Positions 17,015 through 25,072 of a stretch of 64,000 bases of DNA are shown here, piece by piece. Origin of the DNA: Catenulispora acidiphila DSM 44928. GTDB lineage: Bacteria > Actinomycetota > Actinomycetes > Streptomycetales > Catenulisporaceae. The first letter of the stretch is position 1. Every line of letters starts with the position of its first letter. The stretch is taken from positions 6,944,001 through 7,008,000 of the forward strand of contig NC_013131.1 of NCBI RefSeq assembly GCF_000024025.1. The letters are read 5' to 3'. The position numbers and the translations under genes were made by a program. The notes below the pieces were generated by a model. The model was not told the origin of the DNA and ran no database searches. It was given only the letters and a program-made list of their open reading frames with translations.

Positions 17015-19173
17015 CAGGCGGCCCTCCGGTCGGAGCGGGGTCGGTTGCCGTGCACCGCCGCGGTGAGCGTGTCCGCGGCGAGGTCGGTGAGCGGGAGGTG
17101 GTCGGCGTCCAGGTCGGCCGCCAGGCGCGCGGCCAGGCCCAGGCGGACCGGGCCGGCTTCGCAGTCCACGACGATGGACGTGCCGCCGAGGGTCGCCACC
17201 GCTTGGTGGAGATGGGCCGCGGCACGCCAGGTGTCGGCGAGGGGGTCCTTGGAATGCGAGGCCTGAGTCGCTCGGCCGTCGGTGATGACCAGCACGAGCG
17301 GACGCCGGTTCGGGTCGCGCATGCGCCCCACACGCAGCACGTCGGCGGCTTGCAGCAGACCGGCGGCCAGCGGGGTGCGCCCGCCGGTCGGCAGTGAGGT
17401 CAGTCGCGCGGCGCCGGCGTCGACGGACCAGGTGGGCGGCAGGGCGACTTCGGCCTCGCGGCCGCGGAAGGTCACCAGGCCGACCTTGTCGCGGCGCTGA
17501 TAGGCGTCCAGGAGCAGCGAGAGGATCGCGCCCTTGACGGCGGCCATGCGCTGGCGGGCGGCCATCGAGCCGGAGGCGTCGACGACGAACAGGACGAGAT
17601 TTCCTTCGCGGCCCTCGCGAATCGGCTCTCGCAGGTCCTCGGCGCGCAGGCGCAGCGCGCCTTCGCGGCGGCCTCGGGCGACCTGCTGGGGCGCGGAGGC
17701 GTGGACGGTCGCGACGAGGTGCAGACCGTGGCTGCCGGGGCGGGCGCCGACGGAGCGGCCGCCGGTGGCGCGGGATCGGGAGCGGCGGCCCTCGGCGCCG
17801 GTGCCGACGCCTTCGACCTGGAGCAGGCGGGCTTTGAAGGGTTCGCTCGGGGCTGCGGGCGGATGCTCGCGGGCGGGGTCGGCGGAGTGGGCTGAGTTGG
17901 TTGCGTCGGTTGCGTTGGCGGCACGCTGCGAGCGCGATTCGCCGTCAGCCGCCTCCGGCTGCCCGCCGCGCGGTCCGGCATCCGGGGCGGTCTGGTCAGC
18001 CGCGGAGCCATCCGGTCTTGCCGGGCTGTCAGTTTGAGGATTTGTGGCGCTGTCAGGGTTTTCCGGACTGTCTGTACCACTAGGGCCAGAGCCAGGACCG
18101 GGATCAGGGTCCTGATCCCCGTCGTCCATGGCCTCGTCCAAGCGCTCCTCGTCCAGCCCGGGGGCGTCGAACGGATGGCGGCGCCGGCGGTGCGGCAGCG
18201 CCAACTTCGCCGCCTGGCGCACGTCCTCGGCGGTGACCTCGTCGCGTCCGGCCCATGCCGCGAGCGCCGTCGCGGCGCGTGCCGTCACCAGGTCCGCGCG
18301 CATCCCGTCGACCTCGAAGGCCGCGCAGATGCGGGTGATGCGCAGCAGTTCGGCATCGGGCAGCCGCACCGCGGGCAGCAGGGCGCGGGCCGCCTCGATG
18401 CGGGCGGCGGTCTCCTTGTCGGCCTGCTCCCAGGCGGCGGCGAAGGCCTCCGGGTCGGCCTCGTAGGCCAGGCGGCGGCGGACGACCTCGGCGCGCTCGG
18501 CCGGGTCGCGGCTGGCTCGCACCTCGACGGTGAGACCGAAGCGGTCCAGCAGCTGCGGGCGCAGTTCGCCTTCTTCGGGGTTCATGGTGCCGACCAGCAG
18601 GAAGCGGGCGGCGTGGCGGACCGAGACGCCTTCGCGCTCGACGTGCGCGACGCCCATCGCGGCGGCGTCCAGGAGCAGGTCCACGAGGTGGTCGTGGAGC
18701 AGGTTGACTTCGTCCACGTAGAGCAGGCCGCGGTGGGCGGCGGCCAGCAGGCCCGGCTCGTAGGCCGCGACGCCGGAGGCCAGGACCTTCTCCAGGTCCA
18801 GGGAGCCGACGAGGCGGTCCTCGGTCGCGCCGACCGGCAGCTCGACCAGGCGCGCGGGGCGTGAGTGGGCGGCTGGGTCGCCGACGGTTTCGCTCGCGGT
18901 GTCGCCAGGGGCGTCGCCCGAGGTACCGCCCGCGGCATGCGGGCCGTCCGGGCAGGCGGGGTCAAGCGCGGCCGGGTCGCAGGAGAAGCGGCAGCCGGGG
19001 ACGACCGCGATCTGCGGCAGCACGGCAGCCAGGGCGCGCACGATCGTCGATTTCGCGGTGCCCTTCTCCCCGCGCACGAGCACGCCGCCGACGGCCGGAG
19101 ACACGGCGTTCAGCAGCAGGGCCAGCCGCAGGTCGTCGAGACCGACGACGGCGGTGAACGGGTACGGCGGCAC
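17014..19173 (-). CDS. ChlI/ChlD-type fused chelatase subunit (putative cobaltochelatase partner)
   Basis: 719 residues. The N-terminal AAA+ domain (about 1-340) has Walker [10 protein letters not shown] at residues 35-43, [20 protein letters not shown] as Walker B and [22 protein letters not shown] as sensor region. A long acidic/proline linker (about 345-480) leads to a von Willebrand A domain with MIDAS DASGS near residue 533 and [12 protein letters not shown]. This combines the BchI/ChlI and BchD/ChlD subunits and in actinomycetes accompanies CobN; no cobN is in the window. The GTG start has GAGGAG ten bases upstream, and it is the first gene behind the cobalamin riboswitch. Confidence 0.9.
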   Translation of the reverse strand: MPPYPFTAVVGLDDLRLALLLNAVSPAVGGVLVRGEKGTAKSTIVRALAAVLPQIAVVPGCRFSCDPAALDPACPDGPHAAGGTSGDAPGDTASETVGDPAAHSRPARLVELPVGATEDRLVGSLDLEKVLASGVAAYEPGLLAAAHRGLLYVDEVNLLHDHLVDLLLDAAAMGVAHVEREGVSVRHAARFLLVGTMNPEEGELRPQLLDRFGLTVEVRASRDPAERAEVVRRRLAYEADPEAFAAAWEQADKETAARIEAARALLPAVRLPDAELLRITRICAAFEVDGMRADLVTARAATALAAWAGRDEVTAEDVRQAAKLALPHRRRRHPFDAPGLDEERLDEAMDDGDQDPDPGPGSGPSGTDSPENPDSATNPQTDSPARPDGSAADQTAPDAGPRGGQPEAADGESRSQRAANATDATNSAHSADPAREHPPAAPSEPFKARLLQVEGVGTGAEGRRSRSRATGGRSVGARPGSHGLHLVATVHASAPQQVARGRREGALRLRAEDLREPIREGREGNLVLFVVDASGSMAARQRMAAVKGAILSLLLDAYQRRDKVGLVTFRGREAEVALPPTWSVDAGAARLTSLPTGGRTPLAAGLLQAADVLRVGRMRDPNRRPLVLVITDGRATQASHSKDPLADTWRAAAHLHQAVATLGGTSIVVDCEAGPVRLGLAARLAADLDADHLPLTDLAADTLTAAVHGNRPRSDRRAA

Positions 19174-19226
19174 GCCGGATCAGCTCCTCACGGGTATCCA
19201 CGCCCGACAGGTCTCCTCAAGAGAAC

Positions 19227-19244
19227 ACGCCGCGGGGGCGGCGT
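19227..19244 (-). promoter_or_regulatory. GC-rich hairpin in the riboswitch-controlled leader
   Basis: A 7-bp stem (ACGCCGC / GCGGCGT) with a 4-base loop lies between the riboswitch aptamer and the chelatase start. There is no T-run after it on the minus strand, so it looks more like part of an expression platform than a simple terminator. The coding start and its GAGGAG follow about 40 bases later. Confidence 0.4.
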
Positions 19245-19249
19245 GCCTG

Positions 19250-19430
19250 GGGCGGCCGTAGTCTCCTGACTCTCAGATCCGCGCGCCTGCCCGGCCTTCC
19301 CAGAACACTGATGTTCCAGTGGCATATCGAGCGGGAGGCACTCCCTGATCACAGTGGCGGGACCGTTCCGGATTCGCACCGGATTCCTGCCGACCGTCCC
19401 GCGTGCAGCATCCCGCAGCGATCACCGGGC
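19250..19430 (-). promoter_or_regulatory. Cobalamin (adenosylcobalamin) riboswitch
   Basis: Read on the minus strand this leader carries the conserved cobalamin aptamer landmarks in the right order: GGAATCCGGTGCGAATCCGG and the CCCGCCACTGTGA segment (19389-19350), the second B12 box GCCACTG (19323-19317), CTGGGAAGG (19303-19295), and GAGAGTCAGGAGACT (19274-19261). It lies just upstream of the chelatase-cobO-cobB operon, so B12 should repress the whole minus-strand operon. Exact ends need a covariance model; the edges given are approximate. Confidence 0.9.
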
Positions 19431-19862
19431 GTCAAACCGTGTCCGGGCCGCGCGCGGGGTGGCGCCGGGACGCGGGGGGACGCGGCGGTGCGGCGCCCGG
19501 TGGCGCGATGTCCGGATGTGTCTGTCAATGGGAGGGTGAGCGATCGACAGCGCAGACGCCGTGTCCTGGGTGAATACGAGTTGGACGGCGGCGCCTTCGG
19601 GAGCGCGCTCGGGAGCGCGCGGACGGCGGTGCGGGGTGAGCAACGCGACACGCGCGGGGAAGCGAGCGAGCTGCGGGCTCGGGCGCTCGGCCGGCCCGGG
19701 ACGCTGTGGCGGGCGGTGCTGCGGCGGATTCGGACGGGCTGAGGGCGCGGACCGCGGGACCGCGGGTACGCCGGGCTTCAGCGGGCGCAGCGGGGTACGG
19801 CGGCTATAGCGGGGGTACAGCAGGCGCAGCAGGCGGGCTACCGGCGGCTACAGGACGCGGGC
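19431..19862. other. Intergenic stretch without a recognisable gene
   Basis: About 430 bases between the riboswitch leader and the sulfite-oxidase-like gene. Several open frames exist on both strands, but none gives a protein-like or family-like translation. The part around 19,740-19,860 is made of short GC-rich near-repeats (gcgggxxyrcag-like), and includes the 3' flank of the minus-strand oxidoreductase gene. The promoter of the B12 operon should lie in the part near 19,440-19,520, though I see no clear -10/-35 pair. Confidence 0.6.
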
Positions 19863-20519
19863 CTACAGCGGAGGACCGTCTCCCGGGTCCTCCTGATAGG
19901 AGTACCGCTGCTCCTTCCACGGGTCCCCGATGTTGTGGTACCCGCGCTCCTCCCAGAAGCCGCGGCGGTCCGCCGTCAGGTACTCGATCCCGCGGACCCA
20001 CTTGGGTCCCTTCCACGCGTACAGGTGCGGCAGGATCAGCCGCAGCGGGAAGCCGTGCTCGGGGGTGAGCGGCGCGCCGTCGTGATGGGTGGCGAAGACG
20101 ACGTCGTCGCGGAGGAGGTCCTCCAGGCGCAGGTTCGCGCTGTAGCCGTACTCGGCCCAGACGGTGACGTGGGTCGCCTCCGGTGCCGGCGGCGCGAGGT
20201 CCAGGACGGTGCGGGCGGCGACGCCGCGCCAGGGGGCGTCGAGCATCGTGAACTTGGTGACGCAGTGGAAGTCGGCGACCACGTCGATGGTCGGCAGCGC
20301 GGCGAACTGGTCGTGGAACCAGATCCCGCCCTGCTCCTCGGCGGTGGCGCCGGTGACCCGGAAGTCCCAGGTCGCGGGCTTGAAACGGGGTACCGGACCG
20401 TAGTGCAAGACCGGCCACTCGCCCCGCTGCATGCGCTGGCCGGGCGGGAGCCGGTCGGCCGACGGCGCCGTCCCGCCTTCCGCGTCCACCCCTGCTCCCG
20501 GCTGCCCCATGGGAACCAT
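19863..20519 (-). CDS. Sulfite-oxidase-like molybdopterin oxidoreductase
   Basis: About 218 residues. After a 35-residue leader come PVLHYGPVPRFKPATWDFRV, VVADFHCVTKFTMLDAPWRGV with the cysteine that would ligate molybdenum, and VWAEYGYSANLRLEDLL, ending GPKWVRGIEYLT and FWEERGYHNIGDPWKEQRY. This is the SuoX/YedY Moco-binding fold in its short actinobacterial form, without heme or dimerisation domains. No Tat signal is visible. Starts possible at ATG 20519, ATG 20510 or GTG 20543; 20519 is chosen only as a middle option. It is divergent from bfd across the iron box region. Confidence 0.82.
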   Translation of the reverse strand: MVPMGQPGAGVDAEGGTAPSADRLPPGQRMQRGEWPVLHYGPVPRFKPATWDFRVTGATAEEQGGIWFHDQFAALPTIDVVADFHCVTKFTMLDAPWRGVAARTVLDLAPPAPEATHVTVWAEYGYSANLRLEDLLRDDVVFATHHDGAPLTPEHGFPLRLILPHLYAWKGPKWVRGIEYLTADRRGFWEERGYHNIGDPWKEQRYSYQEDPGDGPPL

Positions 20520-20573
20520 CGTCCCAGATGTGGTGCACGGCACGTGCGCCGGGGACTTGGCAGCGGTCGTTGG

Positions 20574-20592
20574 GTAGCTTAGGCTTCCCTAA
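20574..20592 (+). promoter_or_regulatory. Iron box (DtxR/IdeR/DmdR-type operator) candidate
   Basis: GTAGCTTAGGCTTCCCTAA matches the 19-base actinobacterial iron box TTAGGTTAGGCTAACCTAA at 15 positions by my count, including the TTAGGCT core and CCTAA end. It lies 49 bases before the TTG start of bfd and between that gene and the divergent oxidoreductase. IdeR-type regulators commonly control iron storage genes from such sites, in some cases as activators. Confidence 0.7.
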
Positions 20593-20640
20593 GTACCCGT
20601 TGATCGCCAGTGGCGACCCCGCCGACAGCCGGAGCCCCGC

Positions 20641-20934
20641 TTGTACGCCTGCATATGCCACGCGGTCACCACCGCCGAGGTGGACGCCGCCGTCGCCTTG
20701 GGTGCCACCTCCGTGAAGCACGTTCGCAAGGCCACCGGCGCCGGTTCGGCGTGCGGAACGTGCGTGAAGCGGCTGAGCTGCCTGCTGGCGGCCGCGCGGG
20801 TCGCCGATTCGGCGCCGCCGGAGGTCATGCCGGAGGCGGAGCGGCTTCCGGCGCGGGAGCCGGCGTCGGTTCCGGCGGCTGCGATCTTCGAACACGCGCC
20901 GCACTGTCCGGCCGCCGTGCCTGCTCTCGGCTAG
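20641..20934 (+). CDS. bfd: Bacterioferritin-associated ferredoxin (Bfd), C-terminally extended
   Basis: 97 residues from a TTG at 20641 with GGAG upstream. The first 55 residues are a classical Bfd [2Fe-2S] domain: MYACICHAVTTAEVDAAV with Cys4 and Cys6, and GAGSACGTCVKRL with Cys38 and Cys41, the C-x-C-x31-C-x2-C pattern. Bfd donates electrons to bacterioferritin to release stored iron. Family members are usually near 65 residues; here about 40 extra residues rich in Pro/Ala/Glu follow, ending in EHAPHCPAAVPALG. The next gene is bfr, 168 bases on, and an iron box lies upstream. Confidence 0.88.
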   Translation: MYACICHAVTTAEVDAAVALGATSVKHVRKATGAGSACGTCVKRLSCLLAAARVADSAPPEVMPEAERLPAREPASVPAAAIFEHAPHCPAAVPALG

Positions 20935-21102
20935 TTCCGGCAGTAGTTCCGACCGGCCGTCGCCGATTCCAGCTGTTCCAGCTATTCCCGCCGGTTCCTC
21001 CTGTTTCCGGTCTATTCCGCGCGCGCCGAGACTCCCCGTTCGGCGCAATCCGCGCAAGCGCCGTTACCTCTGAGGTCGACGGCTCTGGCAATATCGAACG
21101 CC

Positions 21103-21585
21103 ATGCAGGGTGACAAGGACATCATCGCGTTCCTCAACGAGCAGCTCACCGCCGAACTGACGGCGATCAACCAGTACTGGCTGCACTACAAGCTGCAGGA
21201 CAACCGCGGCTGGAAGAAACTCGCCGAGTACACCCGCGCCGAGTCCATCGACGAGATGAAGCACGCCGACAAGCTCGCCGAGCGCATCATCTTCCTGGAA
21301 GGCCTGCCCAACTTCCAGAAGCTGTTCCCGCTGGAGATCGGCCAGAGCGTCACCGAGATGTTCCAGGCCGACATGAAGGTCGAGGTCGCCGCCGTCGAAC
21401 GCCTCCGCAACGGCATCAAGCTGATGCGCGAGCGCGGCGACGTCACCTCGGCGAACCTGTTCGAGGAGATCCTCGCCGACGAGGAACACCACATCGACTA
21501 CCTCGAGACCCAGCTGGACCTGATCAGCCAGCTCGGCGAGCCGCTGTACATCGCGCAGCTGGTCGAGCAGCCCGAGTCTTCCTGA
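21103..21585 (+). CDS. bfr: Bacterioferritin
   Basis: 160 residues, the normal length. All ferroxidase ligands are in place: Glu18, Glu51, His54, Glu94, Glu127 and His130 (motifs LTAELTAINQYW, EYTRAESIDEMKHADKLAERI, DEEHHIDYLETQL), and Met52 is the heme ligand. Bfr forms a 24-subunit cage that oxidises and stores iron in the cytoplasm. It follows bfd on the same strand and may share its iron-regulated promoter; the 168-base gap is large enough for one of its own. Confidence 0.95.
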   Translation: MQGDKDIIAFLNEQLTAELTAINQYWLHYKLQDNRGWKKLAEYTRAESIDEMKHADKLAERIIFLEGLPNFQKLFPLEIGQSVTEMFQADMKVEVAAVERLRNGIKLMRERGDVTSANLFEEILADEEHHIDYLETQLDLISQLGEPLYIAQLVEQPESS

Positions 21586-21611
21586 CCCTCACCGCACGAG
21601 AGATCCACCCC

Positions 21612-21647
21612 GCCCCGGACCGCTCGGCAGCCGCGCGGATCCGGGGC
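21612..21647 (+). terminator. Possible terminator hairpin after bfr
   Basis: GCCCCGGA at 21612 pairs with TCCGGGGC ending at 21647, an 8-bp perfect stem around a 20-base GC-rich loop, 27 bases after the bfr stop. No T-run follows, as is common in actinomycetes, so the call is tentative. Confidence 0.35.
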
Positions 21648-21760
21648 TATGCCACGACGGCATACGACACGGCGGCGACCCCCACGCCGGCGACTGTGGG
21701 CACAGCGCGACCCTGAGAACATCTCGGGGTCGTCCCTGATGCGGCGGGGGTGGGCGGCGT

Positions 21761-22846
21761 GTGAGCATGGGCGATATGGTCCGAGGTTGGGTTCGCGGGG
21801 CGCCTGCTGTTTCTGGTCCGGTGCTGGTTGTGGTGGGTGTTGTCGTGGTGACGGCGCTGGATGGGCCGAGTGCGGGCGATCAGGTGCGGGCTCTGATACC
21901 GCTGGCGGCGGTGGTGGCGGGGATGGGGTTGCTGCTGCGGGATCTGGCTGCTGAGCGGCGGGGGGTGTGGTTGGACGCCTCGGGTCGGCGGGGGCGGGCG
22001 GTGGATGCGCGGAGCGCGGTGGGGGTGTTGGTCGTCGGTGGGGCGCTGGTGCGGTTGTCGACCAATGGCGCTTCGTTGGCGGCGGAGGCCAGTGCGGTCA
22101 TTGCGGCGCTCATTCTCTTCTCCGGCGGGGTGTTGATCGCGCTGCCTTATGCGCTGCGGGTGTTGCGGGATCTGGATGCCGAGCGTGGTGAGCGGATTCG
22201 GGCTCAGCAGTTCGCGGAGGTCGCCGCGCACATGCACGACTCGGTGCTGCACACGCTGACGCTGATTCAGCGTGCTGATCCGCGGGACGTCGCCGGGCTC
22301 GCGCGGGCGCAGGAGCGGGAGCTGCGGGCGTGGCTGTACGACCGGCGGGGGCGGGCGCTCGACGCCACCGAGCCGGAGACGTTCGCCGGGGCGGTGCGGG
22401 CGGCGGCGGCCGAGGTGGAGGACCGGCACGGCGTGCGGGTGGACGTGGTCGCGGTCGGCGATGTGGCGCTCGGCGGTGCTCTGGCGGCGTGTGTCGCGGC
22501 TGCGCGCGAAGCACTGGTCAATGCTGCGAAATATGCCGGTGGGGCGCCGATCGCGGTGTTCGCCGAGGTGGAGATGGTGATGGATGCGGCGATGGTGATG
22601 GAGGTAGGAACAGAGGCGGAAACCGAGGCAGGGGCGAAGTTCGGCGGCGCGGGGATGGCGGCGCGTCGGGTCGAGATCTATGTCCGGGATCGAGGACCAG
22701 GGTTCGATCTCGACGCGGTGGGCGCCGACCGGATGGGGATCCGGGAGTCGATCGTCGGGCGCATGGCTCGCCACGGTGGGCACGCCGAAGTCCGCACCGC
22801 GCCCGGAGCGGGCACCGAGGTGCGGTTGGAGATGCGGTGTGAGTGA
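21761..22846 (+). CDS. Two-component sensor histidine kinase
   Basis: 361 residues. Four predicted membrane segments in the first 150 residues (e.g. VLVVVGVVVVTALDG, LIPLAAVVAGMGLLL, ASAVIAALILFSGGVLIAL) precede a NarX/MacS-like dimerisation helix with the phospho-acceptor in AEVAAHMHDSVLHTLTLIQR, then an HATPase domain with AREALVNAAKYAGG and RDRGPGFDLDAVGADRMGI. A low-complexity insert (about residues 269-298, VEMVMDAAMVMEVGTEAETE) interrupts the ATPase domain. Starts at GTG 21761, with ATG 21767 and 21776 possible. It overlaps the next response regulator by eight bases. Confidence 0.85.
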   Translation: MSMGDMVRGWVRGAPAVSGPVLVVVGVVVVTALDGPSAGDQVRALIPLAAVVAGMGLLLRDLAAERRGVWLDASGRRGRAVDARSAVGVLVVGGALVRLSTNGASLAAEASAVIAALILFSGGVLIALPYALRVLRDLDAERGERIRAQQFAEVAAHMHDSVLHTLTLIQRADPRDVAGLARAQERELRAWLYDRRGRALDATEPETFAGAVRAAAAEVEDRHGVRVDVVAVGDVALGGALAACVAAAREALVNAAKYAGGAPIAVFAEVEMVMDAAMVMEVGTEAETEAGAKFGGAGMAARRVEIYVRDRGPGFDLDAVGADRMGIRESIVGRMARHGGHAEVRTAPGAGTEVRLEMRCE

Positions 22847-23519
22847 TCCCATCACCGTCGTGCTCGTCGACGACCACCAGATGTTCCGTGCCGGAGTGCG
22901 GACCGAACTGCACCGCGCCGCAAAGGCTGCGGGGGCGCAGGCGGGAGCGCCGATCGAGATCGAGATCGTCGGCGAAGCGGACGAGACAGCGCGTGCCGTG
23001 GAAGTCATCGCCGCGACGCGCCCGCAGGTCGTGCTGCTGGATGTCCACCTGCCCGGAGGCGGCGGCGTCGAAGTCCTCAGGCAGACGGCGCCGGCGCTTC
23101 CCGACGTCCGCTTCCTCGCGTTGTCGGTGTCGGACGCGGCGGAAGACGTCATCGCCGTCATCCGCGCCGGGGCACGCGGCTACGTCACCAAATCCATCAG
23201 CGGCGCCGAACTCGCCGACGCGGTGCGCCGCGTAGCCGACGGCGATGCCTTCTTCTCGCCGCGCCTCGCAGGGTTCGTCCTCGACGCCTTCGCCAGTGGC
23301 GGAGCGGCTGCGCGTGACGAGGAGCTGGATCGGCTGACGCCTCGCGAGCGCGAGGTCCTGCGCTTCATCGCGCGCGGTTACGCCTACAAGGAAGTGGCGC
23401 GGGAGTTGGTCATCTCCATCAAGACCGTGGAGACGCACGTGTCCTCGGTGCTGCGCAAGCTGCAACTGTCGAACCGCCGGGAGCTCACCCGGTGGGCGAG
23501 CGACCGGCGGTTGGCGTAG
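22839..23519 (+). CDS. NarL/LuxR-family response regulator
   Basis: 226 residues from GTG 22839 inside the end of the kinase gene. The receiver domain has ITVVLVDDHQMFRAGV with paired Asp, the phosphorylation Asp in PQVVLLDVHLPGGGGVEVL, and the switch Lys in RGYVTKSISGAEL. The C-terminal LuxR helix-turn-helix is LTPREREVLRFIARGYAYKE and IKTVETHVSSVLRKLQL. It should be phosphorylated by the overlapping kinase. The regulon is unknown; it sits next to the iron storage genes without evidence of a functional link. Confidence 0.9.
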   Translation: MSDPITVVLVDDHQMFRAGVRTELHRAAKAAGAQAGAPIEIEIVGEADETARAVEVIAATRPQVVLLDVHLPGGGGVEVLRQTAPALPDVRFLALSVSDAAEDVIAVIRAGARGYVTKSISGAELADAVRRVADGDAFFSPRLAGFVLDAFASGGAAARDEELDRLTPREREVLRFIARGYAYKEVARELVISIKTVETHVSSVLRKLQLSNRRELTRWASDRRLA

Positions 23520-23540
23520 AGCCGGGTAAAAGTAGGCGCG

Positions 23541-24113
23541 CTAGAACCGGATGTTTCCCGGGCCGGCGGTGATGATCGTCTGGTTCAGGAAGGCTTCGCT
23601 GCCGTCGCAGGGCTTGCCCGCGGTGGGCTTGTCGACCTCGTCGAGGGTGATGGTCAGCGTGAAGTCGCCCGAGGCGCCGCGGTACGCGCCGGTGCCCGAG
23701 CCCTTCACCACCGCGACGCGCTGCGTGACGCTGATCGTGCCGGAGCACGTGGCCGGAGCGGTGGGGAAGCGGCTGCCCATCGCGGCGACGAAGGCCTTGT
23801 CGATGCCGGCGATGTCGAGGCGGAACGTGCCGTGCTGCAACCGGAGCTCCAGCTGGCTGTCGTGCTCGGGGTTGACCGAACCGTCCGGGTTGACGCTGAC
23901 CGCCTGGCCGTAGTCCCCGACCGCGCCGGCGAGGGTCACCTGCTCGGTCGGGCCGTCGTCGGTGGTGAAGGCGGTCATGTGCGCGGCCGTGGAAGCCGCT
24001 GCGGCTTCCGAAGCGGCGGGCTTGGCGGACGCGGTGGCGGCGGAGCAGCCGAGGACCGCCAGGACGCCCAGCGTCGCGGTCGCGGTGGTGACGGCGAGGA
24101 GTTTTTTCGTCAT
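23541..24113 (-). CDS. Secreted lipoprotein with dirigent/AOC-like beta-barrel features
   Basis: 190 residues from the ATG at 24113. MTKKLLAVTTATATLGVLAV is a lipoprotein signal peptide with a lipobox at VLGC, so Cys23 is likely lipidated. After an Ala/Ser-rich spacer, the mature part contains EQVTLAGAVGDYGQAVSVNP, LELRLQHGTFRLDIAGID and GSGTGAYRGASGDFTLTITLD; the GtGxYrGasG signature resembles allene oxide cyclase/dirigent-like barrels. Two cysteines (in ATCSG and GKPCDG) could form a disulfide. Function unknown. Its 3' end faces the response regulator 21 bases away. Confidence 0.7.
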   Translation of the reverse strand: MTKKLLAVTTATATLGVLAVLGCSAATASAKPAASEAAAASTAAHMTAFTTDDGPTEQVTLAGAVGDYGQAVSVNPDGSVNPEHDSQLELRLQHGTFRLDIAGIDKAFVAAMGSRFPTAPATCSGTISVTQRVAVVKGSGTGAYRGASGDFTLTITLDEVDKPTAGKPCDGSEAFLNQTIITAGPGNIRF

Positions 24114-24200
24114 GACCGACACTGTCGCGGCGACCGGGGCAGCGTCGGATCCGGGGCGGACCCTGGTCTTTCCCTCAGTGAACCCGCAGAAAAACACCAC

Positions 24201-24229
24201 GCCGCCCGACCGGGATCCGGTCGAGCGGC
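24201..24229 (-). terminator. Rho-independent terminator after the HNH-like gene
   Basis: GCCGCCCGACCG pairs with CGGTCGAGCGGC around a GGATC loop, with one mismatch in 12 pairs. Read on the minus strand it lies 15 bases past the stop of the HNH-like gene and is followed by GTGGTGTTTTT, a short U-run that supports intrinsic termination. Confidence 0.65.
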
Positions 24230-24243
24230 GCAGCGCCTAAGCC

Positions 24244-25014
24244 CTACTTCGCAGTCTTCTTAGCCGCCGTCCTCACGGCCGGCTTGTCATCGTCGTCGTC
24301 CTTGTCCCGGTCGTCCAGCTTGTCGGCGGGGATGAACTCGGCCGCCGGGCCGGTGCCGGTCTTGTGGAAGCGCAGGGCTTCCCACAGGGGACCGGGGATG
24401 ACGTGGATGCCGTAGTGGGCGCGGTGGTGGTTGGCGCACAGGACTTCCAGGTTGCCGGGGGATTCGGCCCACTTCTGGAAGTCCTCGTCGGTCTCGAAGT
24501 GCAGACCGAGGGCCTGCATGATCTTCTTCTCGTCGACCTGGTTGATCTGGGAGAACTCCACGTGGGTGTGGTGCAGTTCCGGGTCGCCGTCGCAGAGGTC
24601 GTCGTCGATGATGCACTTCCACATGCCCTGGCGCTTCAGGCGCGCCTTGGCCTGCTCGAACAGGTGGTAGTGCGGGTCGTCCTCGCGGGGGGAGTGCTCG
24701 GGGACGTGGGTGAGGATGTGGACCGTGAGCATCTGGTCGTGCTCGAGGGTCTTGCCCGTGGCCCTGGACACCGTCGGGTGCGTCGGGGAGGCAGTGCGGG
24801 CCGGCTCGTGGGAGTGCGCGGCGGCGCGGGGGGCGGGGACGGCCTTCTTGGCCGCGGGCCGGTCCGCGTGCTCGTGCTCGCTGGAGGCCGCCCTCTTCGC
24901 AGCGGTCTTCTTGGCGGGAGCCTTCGACCCCTTGTCCGCCTCGGCCGCGCGGCGATGCGCCTCCTCCGGGCCGATTTCCTCCTCGGAACCGAACAGCTTG
25001 CTCATCCAGCCCAT
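24244..25014 (-). CDS. HNH-endonuclease-like protein with Lys/Ala-rich flanks
   Basis: About 256 residues from ATG 25014, which has GGGGAGA six bases upstream. Residues 20-95 and the last 25 are low-complexity with KKTAAKRAAS-type repeats and an acidic DKDDDDDK run. The middle (about 100-225) has ELHHTHVEFSQINQVDEKK and NLEVLCANHHRAHYGIHVI, where the spaced HH ... N ... HH pattern resembles HNH nucleases, though the usual zinc cysteine pairs are not all present. It could be a nuclease or a structural relative; the Lys/Ala tails suggest DNA binding. Monocistronic, followed by a terminator. Confidence 0.6.
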   Translation of the reverse strand: MGWMSKLFGSEEEIGPEEAHRRAAEADKGSKAPAKKTAAKRAASSEHEHADRPAAKKAVPAPRAAAHSHEPARTASPTHPTVSRATGKTLEHDQMLTVHILTHVPEHSPREDDPHYHLFEQAKARLKRQGMWKCIIDDDLCDGDPELHHTHVEFSQINQVDEKKIMQALGLHFETDEDFQKWAESPGNLEVLCANHHRAHYGIHVIPGPLWEALRFHKTGTGPAAEFIPADKLDDRDKDDDDDKPAVRTAAKKTAK

Positions 25015-25072
25015 CGGGCTTCTCCCCACCTTGCTCGCTCGCTTGCGACAACCGGCCTAGCCGGGCCCGACC

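Noticed and set aside
19311-19809. Possible small genes in the gap before the sulfite-oxidase-like gene
   Set aside because: Several open frames overlap the riboswitch or are Gly/Arg-rich with no ribosome site or family resemblance.
24244-25014. HNH-like protein as part of a restriction or defence system
   Set aside because: No methylase, helicase or partner nuclease is adjacent; neighbours are a lipoprotein and threonine aldolase, and the gene has its own terminator.
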